From Butyricicoccus sp. (GTDB taxonomy: Bacteria > Bacillota > Clostridia > Oscillospirales > Butyricicoccaceae): 20,132 nucleotides of DNA. Below, piece after piece: positions 1 through 6,861 of the stretch (position 1 is its first letter; each line of letters begins with the position of its first letter). The stretch is taken from NCBI GenBank assembly GCA_020025755.1, contig JAHHRO010000033.1:1-20132 (forward strand), given 5' to 3'. A model generated the notes under the pieces. That model saw nothing but the letters and a program-made list of their open reading frames with translations, was not told the origin of the DNA and searched no databases. The translations under genes and the position numbers were made by a program.

Positions 1-8
1 TCGAGGGC

Positions 9-37
9 AAAATCCAAGGCACATGTCCTTGGATTTT
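9..37. terminator. Inverted repeat, possible terminator
   Basis: Bases 9-19 pair perfectly with 27-37 (11 bp, 7-base loop). The 3' arm ends in TTTT on the plus strand and, by symmetry, on the minus strand too, so it could end transcription in either direction, but there is no U-run beyond the stem. No gene is visible in bases 1-97; the feature probably belongs to a gene beyond the left edge. Confidence 0.4.
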
Positions 38-97
38 GAAAATTTTAAGTCGCTTTGCTCCAATAAAAAACAGCGAAAAGCCTTTTTCTACAAGCTG

Positions 98-128
98 AAA
101 GAACGGCACAATGCCGTTCTTTTTTTTT
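98..128 (+). terminator. Strong rho-independent terminator
   Basis: An 11-bp perfect stem (98-108 with 112-122, loop CAA) runs into nine T residues (120-128) on the plus strand, which is the textbook form for a rightward transcript entering from outside the window. On the minus strand the same stem is followed by only three T residues, so it may also end the leftward NifX-type gene whose stop codon lies about 30 bases away. It therefore probably acts as a shared convergent terminator. Confidence 0.75.
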
Positions 129-156
129 GTAGATATTTTGCGTTTTTGCGTGGTGA

Positions 157-543
157 TCAGTGACCGCCGCAGCCGTGCTTGTTTTCGCCGCAGTGATGAC
201 CCTCGCCATGTTCATGCCCATGGTGCTGGCACATGGTATTTGGATCATAGGACAGTGTGCCGTTTTGCAGAGCGGAAACTGCTGCATCTGCGTCGCCTGT
301 CACCCCTGGGTACAGCTCGATGCCAGCTTCAGCCAGTGCAGTGCGTGCGCCTGCGCCGATGCCGCCGCAGATGAGTGCCTGTACGCCGTGCGTCTGCAAA
401 AAGCCTGCCAGTGCGCCGTGACCGCTGCCCTGCGGGTCGATCAGTTCACTTGTGCCTGCCTCAGTGTCGAACAGTTTGAACATCTTGCAATGTCCGAAAT
501 GCTGGAACACCTGTCCGTTTTCGTAAGTAACTGCGATCTTCAT
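157..543 (-). CDS. NifX/NifB-type (dinitrogenase iron-molybdenum cofactor family) protein, His-rich tail
   Basis: The 128-residue product begins MKIAVTYENGQVFQHFGHC, the typical opening of the dinitrogenase iron-molybdenum cofactor biosynthesis family (Pfam PF02579, the NifX/NifY and NifB C-terminal fold). It also carries the family glycine-rich segment ALICGGIGAGA. Members in organisms that do not fix nitrogen are small soluble proteins thought to bind or carry metal clusters, with unsettled roles. The last 25 residues are very rich in His with several Cys and Gly, which suggests metal binding. The start at 543 is chosen because the family N terminus begins there and AGGAGG lies eight bases upstream; the in-frame extension to 600 has no support. 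It is transcribed leftward from its own promoter (580-608), divergent from the recombinase. Family assignment is firm; metal and partner are unknown. Confidence 0.88.
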   Translation of the reverse strand: MKIAVTYENGQVFQHFGHCKMFKLFDTEAGTSELIDPQGSGHGALAGFLQTHGVQALICGGIGAGARTALAEAGIELYPGVTGDADAAVSALQNGTLSYDPNTMCQHHGHEHGEGHHCGENKHGCGGH

Positions 544-579
544 TGGAAAATACCTCCTGAAAGCATACATGATATATAC

Positions 580-608
580 AGGATAGTCCTTTTTTACCAA
601 AAAGTCAA
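580..608 (-). promoter_or_regulatory. Sigma-A-like promoter for the NifX-type gene
   Basis: On the minus strand TTGACT (608-603) is followed after exactly 17 bases by TATCCT (585-580). Transcription would start near 573, giving a leader of about 30 bases that contains the AGGAGG site. The -35 box matches consensus at five of six positions and the -10 box at four of six. Confidence 0.6.
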
Positions 609-633
609 ATATGGATACTGTCGAAATATGGTG

Positions 634-664
634 TACATATCACATTCCCATGCTGTCATAGATT
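634..664 (+). promoter_or_regulatory. Possible mother-cell sigma (E/K-like) promoter for the recombinase operon
   Basis: GTCATAGATT (655-664) resembles the -10 region of Bacillus SigK promoters (GNCATANNTA) at all fixed positions but the last, and also fits the CATANNNT core of SigE promoters. A TACA at 634-637 sits 17 bases upstream, where a SigK -35 AC would be expected. No good sigma-A promoter is visible between 609 and 683. The leader would be very short, about 12 bases before the ATG at 684. This is a motif match by eye only, of interest because the downstream recombinase sits in a spore-coat gene. Confidence 0.28.
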
Positions 665-683
665 CAAGGGGGAGGGATGCAAT

Positions 684-806
684 ATGGCAAAGCAAGTTGT
701 TGTGAGATTGGAAAATCATTTTCAAAACGGAAAGGAGCCAAATAGAAAAGAAGCGGAAGAAAAACTATACTTATGTATCAAAAAGGAGGAGGCACATAAT
801 GCATGA
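684..806 (+). CDS. 40-residue small protein translationally coupled to the recombinase
   Basis: An ATG at 684, seven bases after a GGGGGAGGG ribosome site, opens a 40-codon frame that ends at the TGA at 804-806, inside the first codons of the recombinase (start 799). The 8-base overlap (ATGCATGA) and the recombinase ribosome site lying within this frame (783-792) suggest translational coupling. The product begins MAKQVVVRLE and is highly charged and lysine/glutamate-rich from residue 17 on, with no membrane segment or signal peptide. I do not recognise a family. Small proteins beside large serine recombinases sometimes act as recombination directionality factors or regulators, so this is a candidate for such a role by position only. 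It could also be a leader peptide that merely sets recombinase expression. Confidence 0.55.
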   Translation: MAKQVVVRLENHFQNGKEPNRKEAEEKLYLCIKKEEAHNA

Positions 807-2244
807 ACGCACGGCGATCTACTGCCGTCTGTCTGAAGAGGACACGATCAAAGAGGGGGGAGAGAGCCAGAGCATCCAAAATCAAAAGCAGCTTTTGCGG
901 CAATATGCCGCGCGTCATGGCTGGGACATCACAGCAGAGTTTTCTGATGATGACTATGCCGGAGCCGACCGCAGCCGTCCGGCGTTCCGCGCACTGCTTG
1001 AGGGCGCAGAGCAGGGGCGGTATGATATCATTCTGTGTAAAACACAGTCACGCTTTACACGCGAAATGGAGCTGGTTGAGCATTATCTGCATGACTGCTT
1101 CCCACGCTGGGGCGTGCGCTTCGTAAGCGTGGTCGATCATGCGGATACGGCAGTACAGGGCAACAAAAAAGCCCGTCAAATCAACGGACTCATCAATGAA
1201 TGGTATCTGGAAGACCTCTCGGATAATATCCGTGCCGTACTGACAAGCCGCCGAAAAAGTGGTCTGCATATTGGCTCTACTGCGCTCTATGGATACCAAA
1301 AAGACTCAGATCACAGGGGACATTTGATCCCTGATCCGCAAACGGCGTGGGTCGTGCGGCAGATTTTTGATTGGTTCCTCGCAGGGGACAGCCAGCGCAC
1401 CATCGCCCAGCGGCTCAATCTACAGGGCGTGCCCTGTCCCTCTGCCTGTAAGGGGCGGCAGGACACCGTTTGGCGTGATGGTGCAGTGCGCACCATCTTA
1501 CACAATGAGATGTACCGCGGCTGTCTCGTACAGGGACGGTATGGGAGTGAGTCCTATAAAACGCGGCGCAATCGGGCACGCCCCAAGACGCTGTGGTATC
1601 GTGTGGAGAATACCCATGAGCCACTTGTTTCCGCAGAGCAGTGGACGCGTGTACAGGAGAAGATCCGAGCGCATACGCGACCTTGCCGCAAGGGGCAGGC
1701 CGGTGCTTTTTCCGGACTGGTGTTCTGTGCCGCGTGCGGACATGCGCTCGGCGTGACTTCGACGCGAGGGGTCAGATACCTGCATTGCACCGCCGAGGGG
1801 TGCAAAGGTGCATTCGTTCCCGAGCAGGCACTTGGGGAGGCGATCACGATGCAGGTCACACAGTTTATGAAAGAATATTTAACGGATGATAAAATAAAGA
1901 TCTTGCGTGAAAAGGAGAGGCAGGGGCAAAAGGCAGATGCTCAGGACAGGCGGTATCATACACAAATCGACCGACTGGAAAAAAGCCTGCATCTGCTCTA
2001 TCTCGACCGTGCGGCAGGACGCATTTCCGAGGAGACCGCACAGCCGATCCTTGAACGCCTGACCTGTGAGAAGGCACAGGCAGAACAGGAACTGATACAT
2101 CTGCAAACCATGCCGGTGGGTGGGACATACGGCACATGGAACGGGACCCATGACCAGATGCAGCACCTGATCCGCCGCATAGAGGTCGGACGGCGCAGGA
2201 CAGGGGAAAACACGGTCACAGCAGAGGTGTTCTGGCGGTTTTAG
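799..2244 (+). CDS. Large serine recombinase (site-specific integrase/excisionase)
   Basis: The 481-residue protein has the full large serine recombinase layout. A resolvase catalytic domain spans roughly residues 4-150, with YCRLS placing the nucleophile at Ser12, Arg10 beside it, and SRFTR supplying arginines at 85 and 88. A recombinase domain covers about 160-270. A zinc ribbon follows with cysteines 310, 313, 330 and 335, and a charged coiled-coil region lies at about 365-440. Such enzymes cut attB/attP with a two-base stagger and integrate or excise phages, conjugative elements or sporulation-excised elements. No frameshift or lost catalytic residue is seen, so it should be active. The ATG at 799 follows AGGAGGAGG. 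Its 3' end overlaps the end of the truncated cotJC by 29 bases, the expected position for a recombinase at the edge of its own element. Confidence 0.95.
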   Translation: MHERTAIYCRLSEEDTIKEGGESQSIQNQKQLLRQYAARHGWDITAEFSDDDYAGADRSRPAFRALLEGAEQGRYDIILCKTQSRFTREMELVEHYLHDCFPRWGVRFVSVVDHADTAVQGNKKARQINGLINEWYLEDLSDNIRAVLTSRRKSGLHIGSTALYGYQKDSDHRGHLIPDPQTAWVVRQIFDWFLAGDSQRTIAQRLNLQGVPCPSACKGRQDTVWRDGAVRTILHNEMYRGCLVQGRYGSESYKTRRNRARPKTLWYRVENTHEPLVSAEQWTRVQEKIRAHTRPCRKGQAGAFSGLVFCAACGHALGVTSTRGVRYLHCTAEGCKGAFVPEQALGEAITMQVTQFMKEYLTDDKIKILREKERQGQKADAQDRRYHTQIDRLEKSLHLLYLDRAAGRISEETAQPILERLTCEKAQAEQELIHLQTMPVGGTYGTWNGTHDQMQHLIRRIEVGRRRTGENTVTAEVFWRF

Positions 2245-2674
2245 GTTGTGGTGTGCAGCATGCACCCTCTGCTGCAAGATCTTCAAACAAGTCGGTCATC
2301 GGGTCGCCGTTGCATTGCAGGGTTGCAGTTGAGAACGGTGTGCCGGCGGCTGACTGCGGATAGATGCCCGTTGTATGATCGACAAAGTAGGCATCAAAGC
2401 CGCCCTCACGGATCTGCTCCGGTGTCAGGTTCCGTGTCAGCTGGTAGACGATCGCCGCGATCATCTCCTGATGTGCCATTTCTTCGGTCGCAATATCGGT
2501 TAAGATCGCCTTGCCGGAGGCGTAGGGCATGGTGTAGCGTTGGTTCATATAGCGCGCGGTCGCGCCCATCTCGCCATCCGGTCCGCCCAGCTGGGTCAGA
2601 ATGATCTTTGCATAAGCAGGATCGGGGTTCTTAATGTTGACCGGATACTGTAATTTCTTCTCATAGTTCCACAT
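2216..2674 (-). CDS. cotJC: CotJC spore-coat manganese-catalase-like protein, 3' truncated by the recombinase element
   Basis: Residues 1-136 match CotJC (manganese catalase family): MWNYEKKLQYPV at the start, then GPDGE, NQRYTMP, LTDIATEEMAHQEMI and GDPMTDLFEDLAAE. After Glu136 the typical continuation (AAEEKARATYQWL-like) is replaced by an unrelated tail of 16 residues rich in Pro, Cys and Thr that ends at the stop overlapping the recombinase gene. Full CotJC is about 190 residues; this product is 152. By comparison with manganese catalases it keeps ligands equivalent to Glu35, the Glu/His of EEMAH and the Glu of AAE, but loses the last His ligand and the final helix, so it is probably inactive unless the gene is restored. 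The start at 2674 has GGAAGGAG upstream and lies two bases after cotJB. In Bacillus, CotJ proteins are mother-cell-made inner coat components. Confidence 0.88.
   Translation of the reverse strand: MWNYEKKLQYPVNIKNPDPAYAKIILTQLGGPDGEMGATARYMNQRYTMPYASGKAILTDIATEEMAHQEMIAAIVYQLTRNLTPEQIREGGFDAYFVDHTTGIYPQSAAGTPFSTATLQCNGDPMTDLFEDLAAEGACCTPQPKTARTPLL
2245..2269. other. Probable element/chromosome junction (att site) in cotJC
   Basis: CotJC homology stops at codon 136 (2267-2269), and the recombinase coding region ends at 2244. The crossover core left by a serine recombinase should therefore lie in or just beside these 25 bases. The exact core cannot be fixed without the other junction, which is not in the window. 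Confidence 0.5.
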
Positions 2675-2676
2675 AC

Positions 2677-2931
2677 TTACTGTTCCGCTCCTTCCCACGG
2701 CCAAGGATCACTCATCCATGTCCAAGTATTGTTATAGTCCCCTGTTTTGAACTGCAAGGGTCCAAACCGCGCTGTATAGGCATCGACAGCCATCTGATAG
2801 CGTTGCTGCTGGGTCTTGAAGTAAGCAAGGGCGTTGGGATCGTTTGGGTGGCCGTCCAAGTATTCTGCCGCTTCCAAAAGGGAGAAGTCATACATCTGGA
2901 CATCGCGCATCAGCTTTTGGCGTTCAGTCAT
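2677..2931 (-). CDS. cotJB: CotJB spore-coat protein
   Basis: The 84-residue protein shows the CotJB pattern: an N-terminal helix (RDVQMYDFSLLEAAEYLDGHP), then DPNALAYFKTQ, RYQMAVDAY and the C-terminal FGPL with a Trp-rich WTWMSDPWPWEG end. CotJB is a small spore-coat protein made with CotJA and CotJC and needed with them for assembly into the coat. The start at 2931 is chosen because GGGAGG lies nine bases upstream and the family N terminus begins here. The frame stays open much further upstream, but that part overlaps cotJA and is a shadow. cotJA ends four bases before it and cotJC starts two bases after it, so the three form one transcript. The gene is intact. Confidence 0.92.
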   Translation of the reverse strand: MTERQKLMRDVQMYDFSLLEAAEYLDGHPNDPNALAYFKTQQQRYQMAVDAYTARFGPLQFKTGDYNNTWTWMSDPWPWEGAEQ

Positions 2932-2935
2932 GGGT

Positions 2936-3283
2936 TCACGCCTCCCAACGGGGCGTCTCTCGGCTGAGGGGACGCTCTCCAAGGAATGGTTTGTCCAGTG
3001 AGGGGAAGATGGTTCCGCGCGAAAGTCCGACGTCATCGGCGTATGGGATCTCCCAAGATTGGTAGGGGACGAATCCCATGGCGAGGGATAAAAGTTTGGG
3101 GTCGATGGAGTCGTTGGGCAGGTCATCGGGCTGTTCATTCGGGGGGATGACCTGTGGTGGGGTTGACGAACCATCATTGCAGCTTCCTCCATTCTGATTT
3201 TGTGCATCCATATTGGAATTGGGCGGCAGGACCGCGTCCATGTCAGGCATGGGATCGGTCGGTGCCAGTGGATCATAATACAT
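2936..3283 (-). CDS. cotJA: CotJA spore-coat associated protein
   Basis: The C-terminal half has the CotJA core LAMGFVPYQSWEIPYADDVGLSRGTIFPSLDKPF, shown here by its key parts LAMGFVPYQ, W, Y, RGTIFPSLD and PF. The first 55 or so residues are a low-complexity Asp, Pro and Asn-rich region with MYYDPLAPTDP at the start. At 115 residues it is longer than short Bacillus CotJA (about 80), because of this N-terminal extension. The start at 3283 is preferred over the ATG at 3289 because the AGGAG site is eight bases from the former and only two from the latter. It leads the cotJABC operon and should be made in the mother cell during sporulation. Confidence 0.88.
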   Translation of the reverse strand: MYYDPLAPTDPMPDMDAVLPPNSNMDAQNQNGGSCNDGSSTPPQVIPPNEQPDDLPNDSIDPKLLSLAMGFVPYQSWEIPYADDVGLSRGTIFPSLDKPFLGERPLSRETPRWEA

Positions 3284-3309
3284 GCTCATCGCTCCTTTGA
3301 TGTCAGATC

Positions 3310-3339
3310 GAGGCGAAACGCCTCATAGCACAGCCTATG
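3310..3339 (-). promoter_or_regulatory. Possible sporulation promoter -10 and 5' stem-loop of cotJABC
   Basis: On the minus strand CATAGGCT (3339-3332) fits the CATANNNT core of mother-cell sigma promoters; no convincing -35 is seen. Just downstream, 3324-3310 forms a perfect 6-bp hairpin (GAGGCG and CGCCTC with a 3-base loop). If the CATAGGCT box is the -10, this hairpin would lie at the very 5' end of the transcript, where such stems can protect mRNA. Weak by-eye evidence. Confidence 0.27.
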
Positions 3340-3404
3340 CACAAAGAGACGCATGGGTGCATGGATGGCAAAAGAGATGAGACACAAATAAAAAGAAAGA
3401 CGGG

Positions 3405-3435
3405 TGTTTTTTTGTCGGGGTTTGTCTGCTATAAT
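3405..3435 (+). promoter_or_regulatory. Extended -10 promoter of the six-gene MoxR/VWA operon
   Basis: TGCTATAAT (3427-3435) is a consensus -10 box with the extended TG. The -35 position holds only a T-rich run (about 3407-3412), so recognition would rest on the extended -10. The start would be near 3442, giving a leader of about 67 bases before the SWIM gene. No other promoter of this quality is seen up to 13424. Confidence 0.6.
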
Positions 3436-3508
3436 AAAGGATATTAGATCATATCGCACAGGTGCATTTTCCTGTGCGGTCAGTTCGCATAGAGAGGATG
3501 AACTTACA

Positions 3509-4951
3509 ATGAAATTCACAGAAGAATGGATCATTGCACAGGCACCCAATGCATCCGCTGTCCAGAACGGAAGGAAGCTATCTCAAAAGGGAAGTTTTTC
3601 TGCACGCGGGAAAACCGCAGATGAGACCCTGTTCTGGGCAGATTGTGCTGGCAGTGGAAAGAATCCGTACCATACATCCGTTGATCTGACCCATCCGGAT
3701 GCGCCAACTTGCCGCTGCTCCTGCCCAAGCCGCCAATTTCCTTGTAAGCATGCGGTGGGGCTGCTCTTTGAGATCCTGACCGATCAGCCCTTTACGGTCT
3801 CCGAAGTGCCGCAGGATCTTGCAGACAAACGCGCAAAGCAGGCGGCACGCGCGGCAAAGAAAGAGCAGACAGCTGAAGAAGCCGTCAAAAAGCCGAAAAA
3901 GACCAATGGAGCGGCACAGGCAAAGAAGCTGAAAAAGCAGCTCGAGGGCATCGAAAAGGCAGAACAGATGGTGTCTGACCTGCTTTCGCACGGTTTGGGG
4001 ACATTGAGCGGTGCTTCTGCCAAAACATACGAGGCACTGGCGAAGGATCTCGGGAGCTACTACCTGACCGGCGCACAGGCATCGTTTATGGAGCTGGTCA
4101 GCGAGATCAAGAAGATCCAGAGCAAGGGGGACAAGGCAAGCTATGATGAAGCACTCCGCATCCTCATCCGGCTCAATGCCATGCTGCAAAAGGCGCGTGC
4201 CTTTTTGCAGCAAAAGCTGGACAGCAAGACCTTTGAACTGGAGGACAATCTCCTGTATGAAGCACTGGGCGGTGTTTGGAAGCTGGAGGAGCTGGAACGG
4301 ATCGGCTGTGTGGAGGAAAACGCGGAGCTTGTACAGCTTTCATTCGATGTATTGTTCGATGAGCCGCGAAAACAGTATATTGATAGAGGGTTCTGGATCG
4401 AACTTGGCAGCGGCACCATTGATCAGACATTGAATTATCGTCCGGTTAAGGCACTCAAGTACATCAAGGCAGAGGATACCTGCTTTGCACTAGTAAAAAC
4501 ACCGAAGTTATGCAAGTATCCAGGAACGGGAAACCAGCGCGTGCGCTGGGATGCCTGTGAAATGACGGAGATCGACCCATCTGCCCTGCAAAAGATCCGT
4601 GGCTTTGCGCAAACCGATCTGGGCATGGTGCTTAGGCAAGTCAAAAACGAGATCAAGAATACAATGTCGGAAAAATATCTCGCCGTCCTGCTCAAATTCG
4701 ATACCATTGGCAAGGTGGGTGAGGAATTTGTCCTGCAAATGGAGAATGGAGAACGCATCGTCCTGCGCGATCGTGCGGCAGATGGCACAGACCATGCTTC
4801 GGTCTACAAGCTGGACTGGCTTGCGGGTACGGTGCAGGAGCAGGGACAGATCATGTTCGGGTTGGTGTTCTATGATCCGGAAGATTGTACGCTCTGCCTG
4901 CATCCATACAGCCTCGTGACAGAAAAGCAGATCATCCGTCTGCAATATTAG
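3509..4951 (+). CDS. SWIM zinc-finger protein (YehQ-like), first gene of the operon
   Basis: The 480-residue protein has a SWIM motif at residues 68-81 (CRCSCPSRQFPCKH), the CxC...CxH zinc site used for nucleic-acid or protein contacts. A lysine/alanine-rich, probably coiled-coil linker follows at about 115-175, then a C-terminal region of about 300 residues with no motif I can name. The start at 3509 fits: GAGAGGA lies upstream and the protein begins MKFTEEWI; the frame runs open to 3404 without a ribosome site. SWIM proteins of this size sit beside MoxR, DUF5682 and VWA genes in many bacteria, as E. coli yehQ does in its cluster. The next gene's GGAGG overlaps this stop codon, so the two are closely coupled. 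Its molecular role is not established; a substrate-recognition or DNA/RNA-binding part is a reasonable guess. Confidence 0.85.
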   Translation: MKFTEEWIIAQAPNASAVQNGRKLSQKGSFSARGKTADETLFWADCAGSGKNPYHTSVDLTHPDAPTCRCSCPSRQFPCKHAVGLLFEILTDQPFTVSEVPQDLADKRAKQAARAAKKEQTAEEAVKKPKKTNGAAQAKKLKKQLEGIEKAEQMVSDLLSHGLGTLSGASAKTYEALAKDLGSYYLTGAQASFMELVSEIKKIQSKGDKASYDEALRILIRLNAMLQKARAFLQQKLDSKTFELEDNLLYEALGGVWKLEELERIGCVEENAELVQLSFDVLFDEPRKQYIDRGFWIELGSGTIDQTLNYRPVKALKYIKAEDTCFALVKTPKLCKYPGTGNQRVRWDACEMTEIDPSALQKIRGFAQTDLGMVLRQVKNEIKNTMSEKYLAVLLKFDTIGKVGEEFVLQMENGERIVLRDRAADGTDHASVYKLDWLAGTVQEQGQIMFGLVFYDPEDCTLCLHPYSLVTEKQIIRLQY

Positions 4952-4962
4952 GAGGACATGAT

Positions 4963-6849
4963 ATGGATGCACTGAGAGGATTGCATGAACGGCTGGTGCA
5001 TTGTGCGGTTGCAGGGACAGCATTATTGGAAGATGATTTTCGGCTCAGGAAGCTGATGGACGGCTTTGCACCGCTTGCACAGAAAAATCCTGTGTTTGCA
5101 AAGCTCTATGCCGGACTGCAAAAGCTGTTTCAGGCAGAGGAGACCGAACGCGGAAAATATCTGCTCGATCTGCTTGGACTGACAGACGCCGTGCTGTATA
5201 CGCAGGCAGAGGTAGATATATCGGGAGACCTTACACCGCTTGTCCCTGTGCCGACCTGCGGAAGCTGGAAACGGTTTGGATATCAGGCACTAAAACCCTT
5301 GGTCGATGCCCTCACCCAAAAGGAGACAGGGCGTGCGGAGATCCTGCGTGCGGCATACGAGGAGACCCCATTATATTTTTATGATATACGGATTGTTCCT
5401 CTGCTCCTTGCAGGGCTGGGAGATTCCAAAAAGGATGTGAGCATGCTCTGCTTTCGTATTTTGTGTGCCATAGGCAGAGGGCAGCACCTTACAGATTCCA
5501 CGGAACAGGCGCGATACCATACCCAACTGATCGCATGCCTAAAGGCTGGATTCGACCCGACAGGAAAGGCGAAGATGGCAGACCGCGCTGGGCTTATCCG
5601 TGAGATCGCAGGGGCACAAGAAAACGAATGGTATCTTACAGCCTTGGAACAGGCAGAGGGGGCAGTCCGGCAGGAACTCATCCGCGCCCTTAGCGCAGAC
5701 CGGAAGAATATCCCACGGCTTATGGAACTGACCAAGACCGAGCGCGGAGAGGCAAAACAGGCAGCGTATGAAGCACTGGGGCAGATGGATACCTCCGAAC
5801 TGGATGATTTTTGGGTATCCCATCTCAAACGGAACAAAAAGCTGGCTGCCTGTGTGGCGTATATGCGTTCGGATGCCATCGCGGATGTGGTGGCACAGAA
5901 TATCCGGAAAGCCGCAAAGGACGTGATCGCACGCGCCGAGTTGTTTTCCAATATGGAGGATGTCGCGCTGTGGTGCGGTGCGCTTGCCAATAAATGTTCC
6001 GATGCCGTCTTTGCACAGTATCGGTGGCTGTTTGGAGAAGAAACGGATATCCGGCACATCAAAAAAGAGACCTTCTATAGTCTGGAATTATGCAGACAGA
6101 CCATCGAGCATAAGATTTGTCAGACCCTTGTGCTCACCCGTCCGCCTCGGCTCATAGACTTTCTGACCGTATTTTCCGAGACCCATCCGGACAAGATGCC
6201 AAGTGCCTGCTTTGCCTGTGACGCGCTGACCCGTCCGGCGGTGGAGGTCTACGACAAGTGGACAGAGCGGAGCGAAAAAGCACTCCATCGCTATTTTGGA
6301 CAGATCGGCTATCGGGACGGCTGTTATCAGCTGATAACAGATACGCCCAAATACCTGCCCTGTGTGGGGCGTGCGCTCAGAGAACCGCTTGACCCCAGAT
6401 GGTTTGGTGATCTCGTAGAGCAGGCGTGTTTTGAACTGATCGAGCGTCTGCTCCCGCTCGGTGCACCGGATGTGTGTCAGGAGATCGGAAAGATCTGTTA
6501 TGCGGCATATCTGCGGACGCATACCGGGGCGGATCGTCGTGCCCTGCTCGGACAGACGGAAAAATGTGTGGAGGAGACCGTTTGGTATCTGCGCCTGTTC
6601 CGCAAGTGTGGCATGGAGCCCGTGCAGGGCATCGTATTGACCCTGTGCCGCAGACAGCCGCAGATCTCGACGGCATACCTACAATATGCACTCTCTCAAT
6701 ACGCCGCCTATGCCGATGCGGTGCATACCCATGAGGAAGCAAAAGAAATATTGCAGTTTTATGAGGAAACCAACTATAAAAGCGTGAGTACGATTCAAAG
6801 AATGCGCGATATGATGGCGCAGTATGGATTTTTGACACAAGATACATAA
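4963..6849 (+). CDS. HEAT-like helical-repeat protein, paralogue A
   Basis: The 628-residue protein is predominantly helical with repeated short alpha pairs (for example LIREIAGAQENEWYLTALEQA, IPRLMELTKTERGEAKQAAYEAL), like HEAT or Armadillo scaffolds. It has no signal peptide or transmembrane helix, so it should be cytoplasmic. Residues 1-82 (containing AVAGTALLEDDF and LMDGFAPLAQKNPVFAKLYA) are 85 percent identical to the same part of the next gene, whereas the remainder is only a recognisable, diverged homologue. ATG 4963 has GGAGG eight bases upstream. Only 11 bases separate it from the SWIM gene. A relation to the DUF5691-type proteins often found beside SWIM genes is possible, but I cannot confirm it. 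Function unknown; a scaffold or substrate adaptor for the MoxR ATPase is my inference. Confidence 0.8.
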   Translation: MDALRGLHERLVHCAVAGTALLEDDFRLRKLMDGFAPLAQKNPVFAKLYAGLQKLFQAEETERGKYLLDLLGLTDAVLYTQAEVDISGDLTPLVPVPTCGSWKRFGYQALKPLVDALTQKETGRAEILRAAYEETPLYFYDIRIVPLLLAGLGDSKKDVSMLCFRILCAIGRGQHLTDSTEQARYHTQLIACLKAGFDPTGKAKMADRAGLIREIAGAQENEWYLTALEQAEGAVRQELIRALSADRKNIPRLMELTKTERGEAKQAAYEALGQMDTSELDDFWVSHLKRNKKLAACVAYMRSDAIADVVAQNIRKAAKDVIARAELFSNMEDVALWCGALANKCSDAVFAQYRWLFGEETDIRHIKKETFYSLELCRQTIEHKICQTLVLTRPPRLIDFLTVFSETHPDKMPSACFACDALTRPAVEVYDKWTERSEKALHRYFGQIGYRDGCYQLITDTPKYLPCVGRALREPLDPRWFGDLVEQACFELIERLLPLGAPDVCQEIGKICYAAYLRTHTGADRRALLGQTEKCVEETVWYLRLFRKCGMEPVQGIVLTLCRRQPQISTAYLQYALSQYAAYADAVHTHEEAKEILQFYEETNYKSVSTIQRMRDMMAQYGFLTQDT

Positions 6850-6861
6850 GAGGGAGACGCT

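Noticed and set aside
160..705. 181-codon rightward open frame opposite the NifX-type gene
   Set aside because: Antisense to a gene with clear family identity and its own ribosome site; the frame shows Cys-rich composition typical of a shadow and has no ribosome site.
1..798. Search for the missing cotJC 3' part left of the recombinase
   Set aside because: No minus-strand sequence resembling the CotJC C terminus was found; the region holds the NifX-type gene and terminators, so a small insertion made only of the recombinase is not supported.
2932..3276. N-terminal extension of the cotJB frame
   Set aside because: It overlaps cotJA in another frame, is Pro/Ser/His-rich, and a good ribosome site supports the start at 2931.
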